64,000 nt of DNA, taken from positions 9,691,109 through 9,755,108 of the forward strand of contig CM069452.1 in the NCBI GenBank assembly GCA_035610835.1, read 5' to 3'. Position numbers and translations under genes: made by a program. Under the pieces are notes generated by a model, which saw only the letters and a program-made list of their open reading frames with translations, ran no database searches and was not told the origin of the DNA. Shown here one piece after another: positions 1-11,267 of the stretch; the stretch's first letter is position 1, and each line of letters opens with the position of its first letter. This stretch comes from Ophiura sarsii (Eukaryota; Echinodermata; Ophiuroidea; Amphilepidida; Ophiuridae).

Positions 1-995
1 TTCACCACTATTTCAAGGAAACGCCGTAAGACGCTCAAGATGAGAGGCGGCTTCGCTTATTATGGTACGTATTCTTAAAACTTTTGCAATCACATTCAAT
101 TATTTCCCCAAAATGTACAACAGTTTATGCAAAGAAGACAAATAATGATTAATTAATTTCTGATGTTTTACATAAAAATTAAGAAATAATTTAAGTACGA
201 GTAAAACTCTAAATATGATTGTAAATAACTAGAATGTATGCATGGTTACCCAGGGGCGGATACAGGATGGTCGCACCCCGGGGTGCTGTGAAAAGACGAT
301 CCCAAAAAAATGAAATTGATCGGGTACCACCAAGCGGTGCGCAGCACCGCCCTCCGAGCTATGCTCTCTTATCTTTCCTTTTTTGTCTCCTTTCCTTTTT
401 CCCCCTTTCCTTTTTCTTTCTCCCCCTTTTTTTCTTTTTCTTCTTCATACCCCGGGGTGCTGCAGCCACCGCATCACCCCCCCCTGGATCCGCCCCTGTG
501 GTTACCATTGATTGCTTAAAGTAGAGATCCCTTAAGCTATTACCTAATTCGCTTTAAATAGCCTCGGAGTTACGACAATAATGTTGCTTCGTGTGTATAA
601 AAGTGAACTGTAACCTGCATGGCTGATAACCTTCAGTTGAACAAATATGTTTTAGAGAAGCTAGCTGTGCCTTCAAAAATGAATTTCAAGTGTATTTTCA
701 GTATAGCGCTGCTGTATGTAGCGCCTCAAGTGGGAGGGTCATAACCTCTTGGCAGGAGGTGTACTTGCAGATACCCACGGGATAATCTAGACATGACATT
801 TGTCACTTCTCTATTAGATTATGTGTTTGTTTATTTCTGTTTAGTATTTAATTGCCCCATGAGGTGTCATACGATAGTGAATTAGGATATCAAAGCTCTC
901 CGATCTCGTGGAAATAAAGCTTTCACTTTCTGGGCACTTTCTGCGTTGAAGATAATGCTAGTTGTACCTATAAATGTTGAAAATTGAATTTCCCC
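1..995. repeat. Block A of a ~1 kb segmental duplication
   Basis: This segment reappears in the same orientation at about 4,541-5,590 with high similarity and small indels. Shared landmarks include the stretch around 720-900 (matching 5,310-5,490) and the TATGCATGGTTACC site. Block A carries a 248-bp insertion (251-498) that block B lacks. Block B carries about 300 bp (around 4,670-4,975) that block A lacks. I see no coding potential; the short frames at 234-524 belong to the inserted element. The left end runs off the window. Confidence 0.8.
251..498. mobile_element. hAT-type MITE with 8-bp target duplication
   Basis: The 248-bp element starts CAGGGGCGGAT and ends ATCCGCCCCTG, so the termini are inverted. 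It is flanked by identical 8-bp direct repeats TGGTTACC (243-250 and 499-506). An 8-bp duplication with CAGGGG-type ends is the hAT signature. The duplicated block at 4,541-5,590 has a single uninterrupted TGGTTACC at 5,076-5,083, which is the empty site. The interior has a GC-rich inverted region and a long pyrimidine tract (about 360-450). There is no transposase, so it is non-autonomous. Confidence 0.9.
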
Positions 996-1421
996 CTCTA
1001 ATTTAAGGTATTGCTCGCAAAAAATGGTTTATTAGTACGGAAGCTACAGGGTCAAAGAGCAAGATTTTTTAAAACCTTAACCATAACACTAGCCCTAACG
1101 CTTACCTTAAACCCTGTGTAATTGTCTTTACCATGAAGAGATGGGTTGGAGGCTGCGCCTTCAATTATGATAAAAAATGGGATTTGTATATTTTTACAAT
1201 TGTATTACATGTTTGAACTTACACCTATAAGGATTAAGAAAAAATAGCCCTCTTTGTACAACAAAACGTCCATTCAAAAATGCTGGTAGAGCCGTAACCA
1301 GCATTTTACTTCAAACAGTGACCCCCTGCAGCACGCGTGATGAAAAACGGGAACCATAATTGCATAGAGGGCGTTTTTAAGAAAAGGTTCAATAAATAGC
1401 GATGGTATTGTTTTAATCAAG

Positions 1422-1833
1422 TGACGTGTTCTACCGAAACCAGACGGAATTGGCCAGAGCTCCAAACTGAGAAATAGCCCAAAACCTACTTGGGGGTGAT
1501 TTTTTTGGAATTTGAGTTTCTTGTAAATAATTAATCTTCAGAGTATTTATCACATTATTGTGAAAGTTTCAGATTAAAAAATCAAAAAAAAAAAAAAAAA
1601 GTACATTGTAAGTACATTGTAAGTACATTGTAAGTACATTGTAAGTACATCTTTAAAGGACGATATCTCAGCTTGGAGTTTTCATAAAGACGAACTTGAA
1701 AATGATTTAACTCCGCTTTGGGAATTCCGATTAAAAGAGAAAGTACAAGCTGAAGATCTCTACTTTAATAATCAATAACTAACTCAATTTTGATATCTTG
1801 CCCAATTGTGTCTGGTTTCGGTAGAACACGTCA
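1422..1833. mobile_element. Small inverted-repeat element (MITE-like)
   Basis: About 33 bp at the left end (from TGACGTGTTCTACCG) recurs inverted at the right end (CGGTAGAACACGTCA) with few mismatches, giving a 412-bp element. No coding sequence is present. A target-site duplication is not obvious, so the family is unassigned. It contains a 17-base A tract and a short tandem repeat. Confidence 0.6.
1601..1650. repeat. 11-bp tandem repeat after an A tract
   Basis: GTACATTGTAA is repeated about 4.5 times directly after a run of 17 A (1584-1600). It lies inside the inverted-repeat element at 1,422-1,833. Confidence 0.85.
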
Positions 1834-2473
1834 TTATTTAGTTTTGCTGTGTTTTTGTGAGTAGAAACAACAATAATGGTAATTTTTAATAGTCATCTTG
1901 AATTCTGAAGTAAATTAATTTAAAAAAACCCACTTCAACACTACTTCGTGTCGATGGCGGTTCACGAAAGCACTAATAAGTGATGTCACATCAAAACAGG
2001 AAAGGCAAAGTCCCCAAAACTGCGAAAAGATGCATGCTCTACCATCTAACACAGTAGGCCTGCCCAACAACAAAATCAATCAATCTCATACGACGACGAC
2101 CCCACTCTGATACGGGCAAACGGACCGTTCAAGTAGAGTCGGTCGGGCGGTTTTCCCCAAACAATTTCTGGACATTTTCAGCAAGTTGCGAAATTTTCAA
2201 ATGTTTTCAAAATGTCAAAAACAAATTTAAAATTTGCAAACAATGCTGCACATTCGGCAAAAATAATTAAAATAAATGGTTTGTCAGGCCCCGCATAGAA
2301 CAGGTGTTTTTTTGTCGTCGCCTAATTCTCATTTGCATACTTGGGACTTCTACACCATTCGCTCTTTGCACGGATCCGCCATTTGCGAGGAGAGCCACGA
2401 ACTCGAATCGGATGGAATGAAAGTGTTGCATGCATTTCGCAATATCTCAATGCATCACCAGTCATATTGTATA

Positions 2474-2843
2474 GAGCGTGTTTCTACTGGGGCACTGGAC
2501 ATTTAACGCTAAGTTAACTTACAACGGTAATTAACGCTAACTTTTTTATCCCCTCGTTTCTACTCGCGAAAAGTTACCGCGAAGTTTATAAGCGTCGTAA
2601 TCGATGGGCCACGACATTTGACCTTTTGTTATACCAACAATGCCGCCCCACCTTCGCATTCCTTCGTTAAGATGTAACGGGTGGCTGTTTCTACTGGGCA
2701 CGTTAGCGTTAATTACCATTAACAAACATGGTTTGTGAAGGTTTTTGCGGTTACAAAACTTAGCGTTAATTAGCGTTATCTGGTTAGTTCTACTGGGCAA
2801 CTTAGCGGTAATTACCGTTAAACTCCCCAGTAGAAACACGCTC
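2474..2843. mobile_element. Foldback MITE, GAGCGTGTTTCT family, copy 1
   Basis: It starts GAGCGTGTTTCTACTGGG and ends with the inverted form CCCAGTAGAAACACGCTC. The interior consists of short repeated GTTAGCGTTAATTA-like motifs in both orientations, so the whole unit could fold back. The same termini bound elements at 36,017-36,435 and 36,439-37,298. It encodes nothing recognisable. Confidence 0.75.
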
Positions 2844-3048
2844 ATAGAGAGAGTCTTCGTTAAGATGTAACGGGTAGCTGTTTCTACTGGGCACGTTAGC
2901 GTTAATTACCATTAACAAACATGGTTTGTGAAGGTTTTTGCGGTTACAAAACTTAGCGTTAATTAGCGTTATCTGGCTGGTTCTATTGGGCAACTTAGCG
3001 GTAATTACCGTTAAACTCCCCAGTAGAAACACGCTCATAGAGAGAGTC
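2662..3048. repeat. 193-bp tandem duplication of a MITE right half
   Basis: The segment from CTTCGTTAAGATG to ATAGAGAGAGTC occurs at about 2,662-2,854 and again at 2,855-3,048, nearly identical. It covers the right end of the foldback element, so the element end CACGCTC is present twice (near 2,843 and 3,036). The two minus-strand frames at 2,546-2,845 and 2,802-3,038 give almost the same peptide for this reason and are not separate genes. Confidence 0.85.
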
Positions 3049-3264
3049 GAACTAGTTACATAATGTTATGGAATAGTTCCATTCAATGCGGTACCAGTTC
3101 GAGGATCTTCTCGCAAATGGCGGATCCGTGCATTCGTGCAATGAGCAAACACCGTTACCGAAAAGACTGAAGGGTAAATATAGCAGGTTAAAATCGCATA
3201 TTCTTAGATATTTCTTTCTGTCGGCAGAATTTATATTGTGGAAATATTAAGAGACAGCCATATC

Positions 3265-3332
3265 CACTTCGATGATATCAGTACATTACTGATTTACCGG
3301 TAAGTTCCTGATTTACCGATATCATCGAAGTG
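3265..3332. repeat. Perfect 15-bp inverted repeat hairpin
   Basis: CACTTCGATGATATC at 3,265-3,279 is matched by its exact reverse complement at 3,318-3,332. Between them are two partial GATTTACCG copies. It could be a small foldback relic or a structured site. No function is assigned. Confidence 0.7.
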
Positions 3333-4540
3333 TTTAAAATACGATTTTAGGCCTATGCGTCATACCGTTTCAGTGGAAAATACGTCATTAAAACTAGCCA
3401 AGGTACCTTTCATTTCGACGAAACCCTTAGTTCAGAAGTTTACCAAGGTTGTAATGTTGGGTGCCTAAGGCGTGTTGCGGATTGCAGGTATTGTAAAAAT
3501 GTACCAATGACTTGGATATCAGCCAAACTTTACAATATCAATGAGGTGTAAAAGCCCCCACGTCAATTAGAAAAATCAGGGAGTTTCCATTAAAATTCGA
3601 TTTTAATACAGCAGATTATAAATACGTGAATAGTTCAGTGCAAACTTCCAGTTTTTTAGTATGCTTTCTTTTTTCTTGCGATTTTCGTGTTTTACGCGAC
3701 ATGGAGCCAAACAAATTTGATAATCAAGCTGACTGCTAAAACACCGTTTGTGTGTAGATCGTGAAATATATCACTTTTTCACATTTTCAAGTGTTAAATG
3801 ATATGCAATCTTTTTTTGTTAGCCCTGAAAACTAGTCATGTGTAAATTTTTTGATTACAATGAATCATTAATAATATGAAATAAAGATAGACCTACCGTA
3901 CTTAATGTCCCAATCTTGATACTGCCATGTGTATCAGCCATCATGAAACTATATACATCCGTACACGATTGTAGATTAGCGTATAATACCGAAGTTTCCT
4001 AGAGCGTTCCGTCAGATCATATCCAGTGTTGCTGCTATGATAAAGTGACGACGCAGTGTGTTGGTACGAAAAAATTGTTTCCGTTGGTCATGTGATCATC
4101 TTACTGAAATTGCCTAAGGAATTGTTGATGGGAATTCCCTTTCTTCACGTCATCAGTGAATATACACAGTACAGTGATAACTAGGTCACGATCCATAGCA
4201 TATAGCGTGTGTCGTATCAAAGTTTCGAATTATTCTGTACTCCCCAATATTTTAGAAATGAATGTTAAGTATTCCATTGGACTCTGAGAAGAAAACGACA
4301 GTCACTTTTTCATAATTAAGTATTTATTGTTTTAGGTTTTAACCTCATTCTACTATTATAGAAGGGAAGTTAGTAGCTTATACATAAAGTTGAGAAAAAT
4401 AGTAATATATCATTTATGAAGCAATTTTGGGAATCATATGCATTTGTCTTCACCATGTTCACCGGAAAGAGAAACTCCTGAAAAGATAAATAATGTCTCC
4501 AAATGAAAACCACTGGTAAGGGGACGTTGACAATTATTTC
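3333..4540. other. No gene seen
   Basis: This is AT-rich sequence with no credible coding exon or clear element boundaries. About 80 bp around 3,487-3,560 resembles 5,893-5,970 (shared ACTTGG and AAGCCA...CTTTAC landmarks), suggesting a diverged dispersed repeat. Confidence 0.5.
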
Positions 4541-5590
4541 TAATTACCAGGAAATGCCGTAAGAAGCGCTAGATTGTTATATTTTCGGTACGTATTCCCA
4601 CTTAATTTTTGAAAACACATTCAATTATTTCCCCCCAAAATTACAACAGTTTTGGCAAAGAAGACAAAATATTGTGGGTGAGTTATCGGAGGCCATGATT
4701 TAAAGAACTCTGTTATTTGACCATTGCGTAAAAATGAGAAGTATTTTGTAGGAAAACAATTTTACTCTTACGTTTTATACATTTTGTTTTGTGAAAGTGT
4801 CTACACATTCTTTTGCTATATTATATACGGTTAATTCTGGTCCCGGATTCTGGTGTATCAATATGCAGTTTTATTGTAGAACTAGAACGTAATTTGTGAA
4901 TAAATGGTTCAGAAAACAAGACAATATTTCAGGCATTATCAACTTTGTCTGTCCAACTATTTAAGTGATGAACAAAATAATAATGATTAATTAATCTCTG
5001 ATGTTTTACATAAAAAGTAAGAAATACTTACGAGTAGAACTCTAAATATGATTGTAAATAACCAGAATGTATGCATGGTTACCAATGATTGCTTAAAGTG
5101 GAGATCCCTTTAAGCTATTATCTAATTCGCTCTAAATAGACTCGAAGTTACAACAATATGTTGTGAATTGCTTCGTGTGTAAAGTCATAGACCCTTGGTA
5201 AAGTGAACTGTAACCTGCCTGGCTGATAACCTTCAGTTGAACAAATATGTTTTAGAGAAGCTAGCTGTGCCTTCAAAAATAAATTTCGAGTGTACTTTTA
5301 GTATAGCTCTGCTGTATGTAGCGCCTCAAGTGGGAGGGTCATAACCTCTTGGCAGGAGGCGTACTTGCAAATACCCACGGGATAATCAAGACATGACATT
5401 TGTCACTTCTCTATTAGATTATGTGTTTGTTTATTTCTGTTTAGTATTTAATTGCCCCACGAGGTGTCATACGATAGTGAACTAGGATATTAAAGCTCTT
5501 GTGGAAATAAAGGTTTTCACTTACTCGGAACTTTCTGCGTTGAAGCAGTGACAGTTAATGCTAGTAGTACCTGTAAATTTTGAACATTAC
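4541..5590. repeat. Block B of a ~1 kb segmental duplication
   Basis: This is the second copy of block A (1-995), in the same orientation. It preserves the uninterrupted insertion site TGGTTACC at 5,076-5,083 that is filled by a hAT MITE in block A. It contains about 300 bp near 4,670-4,975 absent from block A, either an insertion here or a deletion there. No coding sequence is recognised. Confidence 0.8.
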
Positions 5591-5604
5591 ATTTTTCCTG
5601 ATTA

Positions 5605-5893
5605 AGAGATCAACTGATGTGTATGTGTGACTTAATCATGTTGCTTCTTGCTTCGTGCACTTTAAAAGCTTTAGTTTCATACTGAGAGGATTGGACCAAG
5701 CTGATTTTGCTTCCTCATGTTTGCTGAAGCATATCTCCCGTTCTAAATAACCAATTGGAACGCAATAAAATGCAAATGAAAGCTTATTTACTCAGCTTTC
5801 ATAATACATCAAGATTAGACCCGTGTTTTCCTGTCCTTTTAAGATATCTTATGTGCCCGGAGTGTTAACATTTGTTTGGGTCACCCTGTATGG
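5605..5893 (+). repeat. Dispersed repeat, copy 1
   Basis: About 290 bp whose reverse complement lies at 27,664-27,951 with roughly 90% identity by eye. The right end has the motif ACAGGGTG (inverted in this copy), common at the edges of dispersed transposon relics. No terminal inverted repeat or open frame is seen. The class is unassigned; it could be the end of a longer element. Confidence 0.75.
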
Positions 5894-6197
5894 TTGCGCA
5901 TTTTGCGAAAATTGCACCAATTACTTGGCTATAAGCCAGACTTTACGATGTCTATGTGGGGAGTTTCCATAACAAATCACAAATTTGCCGGTAAAAGTCC
6001 CTTAAAAAATAAAATCCATTTCGAACTACCTGAGCACGTTAAAAGGTCACATACTCTCTAGTCTCTCGTAAAGAATTGAGGATCATCCCGGATCTGTATC
6101 TGTATACACATTGCCCTAGGTTACAGAGATCTTAGCGCGATAACAATATTGAAATAGTTCTACCAAGTAAATATGCAGATATATGTAGTTTACCTCA

Positions 6198-6298
6198 CCT
6201 TACGTACAACTAAGGATATGCAAATATTTCAATGATAATAATATAGAAATGTATGTATGGGTCTCGGTTAAATGTTAAAGTTGTTTGTACGTAAGGTG
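6198..6298. repeat. Inverted repeat of about 14 bp
   Basis: CACCTTACGTACAA at about 6,198 is matched by its reverse complement TTGTACGTAAGGTG near 6,285-6,298. It could be the termini of a ~100-bp foldback. No target duplication is clear. Confidence 0.5.
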
Positions 6299-7039
6299 AT
6301 GCATAATATTACGTTGGCGACTAACGTATAAGTCTAGCGTACAAGTCACTCATACGTATGAGCATTATGGGGCCCTCACATGTATCCGTGTGAGCTGGGC
6401 GGCCCCTTACCGTCTTATAGAAAAACAACAGAGTCCAACACGGTGAACAATCAGCAAAACATGTCAACGGCCGCATTGATTTTTTTTTTGTCACCGGGTT
6501 CATACTGTTCTATACCGGGTCCTTAATGGCCTGGAACCGGGCTCATACCACCTCCTCACCAGGTCCTCACCGGCCGAAACGCTTGGGTACCGACCGAACC
6601 GCCTTGATAACGTCATCAAACTGCCCTGTATAAGCTGAGCGCTCAAGCTCGCCGCTTCGCTCACATTACGGGAATCTCTGTAAAATACATTTGTACTCAC
6701 ATGTATCCGTGTGAGCTGGCCGGCCCATTACCGTGTGACAAATTGGTGCAGACGGCGGCACACGGTGATGTCACACGGTCATGACGGTGGGCCGTTTCCC
6801 GTCCGTTGAACACGTTGCCGGGGACATTGCCGGCCATCCGCGCCCGGCAGGAAGTTTGAACATGCTCAAAACTCCTGCCGGGTGAGTAAAAGCGGCGGCA
6901 AACGGTGAGAGCCCGGTTTGAGGACGGTATAAAGACGGCACACCCGTTTCGCGCCCGTTCGCAGGGCGGCAATGTAAGGCGGCCACCTTACCGTCTAATA
7001 GAAAAACAACAGAGTCCAAACAATCACTAAAAAATGTCA

Positions 7040-7340
7040 ACGGGCGCATTAATTTTTTGTTGTGGCCACCGGGTCCATAACGTTATATACAGGGTCTCTA
7101 CCGGGTCCTCACCGGCCGTGTACCGGGCTCACCGTCCTCATACATTTCTAGCTTACCGTTCTCACCGGGTGCATAACACCTCCTCACCGGGTCCTCGGTC
7201 CATACCGTTCTACACCGGGTCTGTCCCGGGTTTTCACCGGCCTTGTCCCGGGATCACCGGCCTCATACAGTTCTAGCTTACCGTTCTCACCGTGTGCATA
7301 CCACCTCCATACCGGTTCCTTGGGTACCGGCCGAAACGTC
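7040..7340. repeat. Degenerate GC-rich minisatellite
   Basis: Imperfect repeats of ACCGGGTCCTCACCGGCC-like units with varying spacing lie inside the composite foldback element. The frame at 7,034-7,276 simply reads through them. Confidence 0.6.
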
Positions 7341-7394
7341 TTGATAACATCATCAAACCGCCCTTTTCAAATTCGTACGACCAACATCTATAAT

Positions 7395-7714
7395 ACTCTC
7401 TAAATGTAAGAGCTAAACCTCACTCTTTCGAGAGCTTTAGGAGGGACGGCTCTTCTAAGAAGTGAAGTTCACTCTTTTCAGAGTGATTTGTCACTCTTTT
7501 AAGAGTGATTTCCACTCTTTTCAGAGTGATTTCCACTCTTTTCAGAGTGATTTCCACTCTTTTCAGAGTGATTTCCAATCTTTTTAGAGTGATTTCCAAT
7601 CTTTTCAGAGTGATTTTAACTCTTTTCAGAGTGAAAATCGCTCAAAAAAAAAAAGAGCTGTCCCTCCTAGAGCTCTCGAAAGAGTGAGTTTTAGCTCTAT
7701 TACATTTAGAGAGT
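7395..7714. mobile_element. Nested MITE with ~60-bp terminal inverted repeats
   Basis: ACTCTCTAAATGTAA (from 7,395) through about 7,458 recurs inverted at 7,650-7,714, ending TTACATTTAGAGAGT. The centre is a 21-bp tandem repeat. It lies inside the larger foldback at 6,369-8,129 and is AT-richer than its host, which suggests a later insertion. No target duplication is certain. Confidence 0.75.
7485..7632. repeat. 21-bp minisatellite inside nested MITE
   Basis: About seven copies of a unit around GTGATTTCCACTCTTTTCAGA. Because 21 is a multiple of three, one frame stays open (7,505-7,687) and gives an ISTLFRV repeat peptide. I treat that as a by-product. Confidence 0.85.
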
Positions 7715-7822
7715 TGCAACATGCCTGCTGAGAGTCCGTTCCGCGAACGGTTACCAGGCTGCATGCGGCCATTCGCAGTCCGTCGCTAAGATGGTCGACG
7801 TCCACCACCGTCCTGCGAATGG

Positions 7823-7909
7823 GCGAAACGGGTGCGAAACGGGTGCGAAACGGGTGCGAAACGGGTGCGAAACGGGTGCGAAACGGGTGCGAAACGGGTG
7901 CGAACGGGT
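7823..7909. repeat. 11-bp minisatellite GCGAAACGGGT
   Basis: Seven perfect units followed by a 10-bp unit lie in the right arm of the composite foldback. The left arm lacks the expansion at the matching place, so it grew after the arms formed. It opens several frames on both strands. Confidence 0.9.
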
Positions 7910-8164
7910 GCGCCGTCCTTATACCGTCTTCATACCGGGCTCTCATTGTTCGCCGCCGCTTTTACTCACCCGCCAGGAGTTTTGAGCATGTTCAAAACTC
8001 CGGTGGTCGGCAAAGTCCCCTGAACGTGTTCAATGGACGGGAAACGGCCCACCGTGTGTGCCGCCGTCCGCACCCATTTTTTACACGGTAAGGGGCCGCT
8101 CAGCTCACACGGATACATGTGAGGGCCCCATTACGTACTGTTTTGCATTGCTTTCCTTAGGCAA

Positions 8165-8600
8165 TGATAGTGTTGTGACGCTAATTTACCTTCATAATTT
8201 ATCATTCTCATTATAATTTCAATAGTTATCATTTTGGCCGCGATAACTTGAACTGGCAACACTTGGTCCCGCCGTCTTCGAATCTTAATTTCGAATGCGT
8301 GGACGCGAGTTCCAACCCGCTCGCCACACCATGAGGTTCATCCATAATTTAGGCCATGTTTTAATTCACACAACAGGTGACGCTTCTGATTATACTCAGA
8401 AGCTCAGATTGGTACGATTCATCTTAGTTAAATGATTAGTCAAGATGCTGGGTAATGTTTGCCATATGAGTAAGTTGAACGTTAGTAAATAAATAATAAT
8501 GCATATATGATGAACTTAATAGCTTTTAATTGTTCTTGTGTGTTTTGGTCCCTCTTCTCCGCCATGCGAGTACTTCCCCAAAGGAACGTCATAAAAAGTA
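8165..8600. repeat. Dispersed repeat, copy 1 (inverted at 19.1-19.6 kb)
   Basis: Landmarks TGTTGTGACGCTAA (8,169) and CTCCGCCATGCGAGTA (8,558) reappear in reverse complement at about 19,585 and 19,165. The ends carry TTGTGACG-type motifs, and the 19-kb copy shows inverted TTGTGACG/CGTCACAA ends. The middle (about 8,240-8,335 on the minus strand) has a weak tRNA-like look (TGGCGAGCGGGTTGG). Probably a non-autonomous element of unknown class. Confidence 0.65.
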
Positions 8601-8640
8601 TGCCACAAGGTTACACGTCTTCTACACAGTGAACAGCTTG

Positions 8641-9254
8641 TAAAGGGTTCAACAAAAGAAAGTATACCACTTTGTTTATGTCATTTTGAGTAATTTTTAA
8701 TTTGTTGTTGACCAAACAGGCTAGATAGGCATTTAGATGAATCTTTTAGGCATAATTTGATACCAAATTTTCCCCCTAACAACAAAGATAAATCATGATT
8801 AGCACCATTTAAAGGAAAATATCCCATTTTCAAAAGTCGCATTTCCAATACACAGCACGAGAAGATTTGGTTAATCCGTCCATGTTCTACCCATCCATAA
8901 CATTCCTTTACATTCAAATCCTTCACCCATGCATCAGTTTACATTTGAATTAGCCCGCTCATTGAGGGATATGCGCGGTGATCAGTACGGGATAAATACG
9001 GCATATGTGTGTGTTAACAATTGGCCCTTTCTTCTCGTGCTGTGTATTGGAAATGTGACTTTTGAAAATGGGATATTTTCCTTTAAATGGTGCTAATCAT
9101 GGTTTATCTTTGTTGTTAGGGGGCAAATGTGGTATCAAATTATGCCCAAAAGATTCATCTAAATGCCTATCTAGCCTGTTTGGACAAAAACAAATTGAAA
9201 ATTACTCAAAATGACATAAACAAAGTGGTATACTTTCTTTTGTTGAACCCTTTA
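8641..9254. mobile_element. Foldback element with 224-bp arms
   Basis: The left arm 8,641-8,864 and right arm 9,031-9,254 are near-identical reverse complements around a 166-bp unique centre. The outer ends are TAAAGGGTTCAACA and its inverse. No transposase is visible. The minus-strand frame at 8,681-8,926 lies in the left arm and has no domain. Long arms suggest a foldback or Tc1-like non-autonomous element. Confidence 0.85.
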
Positions 9255-9354
9255 TAATATACGGGACTGGGTCTCATTTGGATCTCTTTGACTTCATCGT
9301 GATTGGTGACCCGAAATAATTGAATGATGCAACTACTTATCATGATATAAATCC

Positions 9355-10035
9355 GGGTGAATTCGTAACAAAATATGAGAAACAACTCGTTATCGATAAT
9401 AACCGAGAGTTCGTAACAAATTAACAGAAAAAACAAACTCGTAATCTTATTCTTAATAATAATCAAGATGAATTCGTAACAAATTGACTGAACACTTAGC
9501 TTGAAACCACTCGTTATCATAATGATACATTAGGCTACAAGGCCCGCTTAGCAGCGCTATAAATTGGTGCCCTAAAAAACGTCACCAAATTTAAATATTC
9601 GCCTTCCAGCAAAGCTGGTTGCTATATGACATAATTCTCGTGTGCAACCAACCGGCTGTATTGCAACGCCAATTGAGTAGTTTAAATGCATGAGCGTGGA
9701 TGTAATTTGCAACATAATGGAAACCCACCCATGCAGTTAGCAAGTAGTACCGCTCGTACACGCCCCGAATTTAAATATATGCACTGGGCAATCCTCTCGT
9801 AGTAATTGATAACAATAGGTTTACCAGGCCGAATTAATAGCGTGGGAAAATGTCATGAGCAATCCAAAAGAAATTGACAGGAACAACTCAATTGTTATAG
9901 TAACTCAGTAGAATTAATCATAACAAATCATCAGAAACAACTCATTATTATGACAGATTTATTCATAACAAATTAGCAGAACAACTCGTTATAATGATGG
10001 TTACCTAAAAGAATGTATTCATAATAAGTTGATGC
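9355..10035. repeat. Degenerate ~50-bp tandem repeat in two clusters
   Basis: The motif pair TTCGTAACAAATT and AACAACTCGTTAT recurs with drift at about 9,357-9,520 and 9,885-10,020. The 9,540-9,830 stretch between them lacks it. The repeats are old and poorly conserved. Confidence 0.55.
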
Positions 10036-10092
10036 TTTCGAAAATAACATTACACTTTATATTACATTCATTGCACGTAAAAGATCCCATAC

Positions 10093-10226
10093 TAGCACTA
10101 GTCCCGTGCTTCGAGCGTAGTGAGATGCGATCGAGAGAGCCAACGACTAGGGCAGGGTATCTGCTACCAAGGTTCAGAGGGTCACAGTCAAACTCGTGCT
10201 ATTGGGGGAGCACGGGTCTAGTGCTA
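10093..10226. mobile_element. 134-bp hairpin MITE
   Basis: TAGCACTAGTCCCGTGCT (10,093-10,110) is mirrored by AGCACGGGTCTAGTGCTA (10,209-10,226) with one mismatch. CCATA occurs on both sides, compatible with a 5-bp target duplication. It has no coding capacity. Confidence 0.6.
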
Positions 10227-10239
10227 CCATAGAGTGAAC

Positions 10240-11138
10240 ATAAAAACAGACACCAATATTTACAAGTGAACATAAAATATACGATTTTTTTTTTTGTGTG
10301 TAAAAAAGATCAATGTACAAAAGTAACTGAAATAACAATTCAAAATCATTGTATTCATTCCACGTGTCATGACGATACCGACTATCAGCTCCGGAACGAG
10401 AGTCCGTTTCACTTGAGGGCGCTACAAACTGACTGGTATGTGTCACCGTGGTAACGTGTACCCGTCAATTTGTGCAGTCATTGGATTTTCGCTTTTCAAC
10501 CCTAAATATTTGCATAAAATGTTAACGTCTTAACAAATTGAGGGTGGCCTAGCTGCCATAATTCCTCGCGGCCGCTAGTCCGATTATGTTATTTCATCTT
10601 TGACCCCAACATCTTGCAATACAGGTCGAAATTACACCTTTTGAGCCTATATACCGTGGTGAGACTACCACTTCTTAGACGAGTTGACCTTGGCACCATT
10701 TTGATGATTCGTCACCCATCGGAAGACGGATTTCCGTCACTTGATGTATCATATGGGTACAAATTGACGGCAGTGCGTCACTAAATAACACGCCCTCAAG
10801 CCGAACGCGTTCCCGTTCTGGTGCAGACGGATGAATTGAAGATATTAATCTGCCGGAGTCCCATCATGGAAAATCTTACCCACAAGTTGCGGAAAAAATT
10901 ATAGTGAATGCAAACATTGTCCACGAAAATCAGGCGACCTCATTCCGCGGTGCAATCCGAATCGGCTCACATCCCATTGGTAAATATTTCCCTTTCATTG
11001 TCGGTTTTTGTGTATCGTTAGGCGAAGTTAAGAAACTTGAAAAACTTCTAAAAACAAACGGATCTTAAAAGTATGGTCGCTCCGTTGGGTATTATTTCCC
11101 CCACCCCAAATTCACATCCATGGTATTTCAAAATTACA
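10240..11138. other. No gene seen; possible 3' flank of mosaic gene
   Basis: No convincing exon was found. A GTAAGA-type splice donor could be drawn near 10,885 on the minus strand, but all upstream frames contain stops. If the frizzled exon at 11,268-11,611 is the last exon, this would be 3' flank. Confidence 0.4.
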
Positions 11139-11144
11139 TTTAAT
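11139..11144 (-). promoter_or_regulatory. Possible polyadenylation signal ATTAAA
   Basis: ATTAAA on the minus strand lies about 125 bp downstream of the in-frame stop at 11,268-11,270. This common variant signal is compatible with the frizzled exon being terminal. The motif is short and could be chance. Confidence 0.3.
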
Positions 11145-11267
11145 TATTACAATTAAAAAAATTCGGTGATGTCAAATTTACAAATGCTAGGTCGTTTGGG
11201 TCCGTTCAGAATCCTTGATTGCTTAATGGGAAAATGTTTTTTCTTTTCTTTTCGAGAATGTTAAGAA

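Larger units (their letters stand above)
6369..8129. mobile_element. 1.76-kb GC-rich composite foldback element
   Basis: GGGGCCCTCACATGTATCC (from 6,369) recurs inverted, ending in GGGCCCC at 8,129. The terminal inverted repeats are about 45 bp. Inside, 6,697-6,970 is again inverted at about 7,835-8,120, so the arms are much longer. The terminus is also repeated directly near 6,697, and the motif around ACCGTCTTATAGAAAAACAAC (6,407) recurs near 6,990. The GC content stands out from the AT-rich surroundings. No transposase is visible; all short frames here come from repeats. It hosts a nested MITE and two minisatellites. Confidence 0.75.

Noticed and set aside
7819..8091. Open frames rich in RNGCETGAK repeats
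   Set aside because: Produced by the 11-bp minisatellite, which opens several frames at once.
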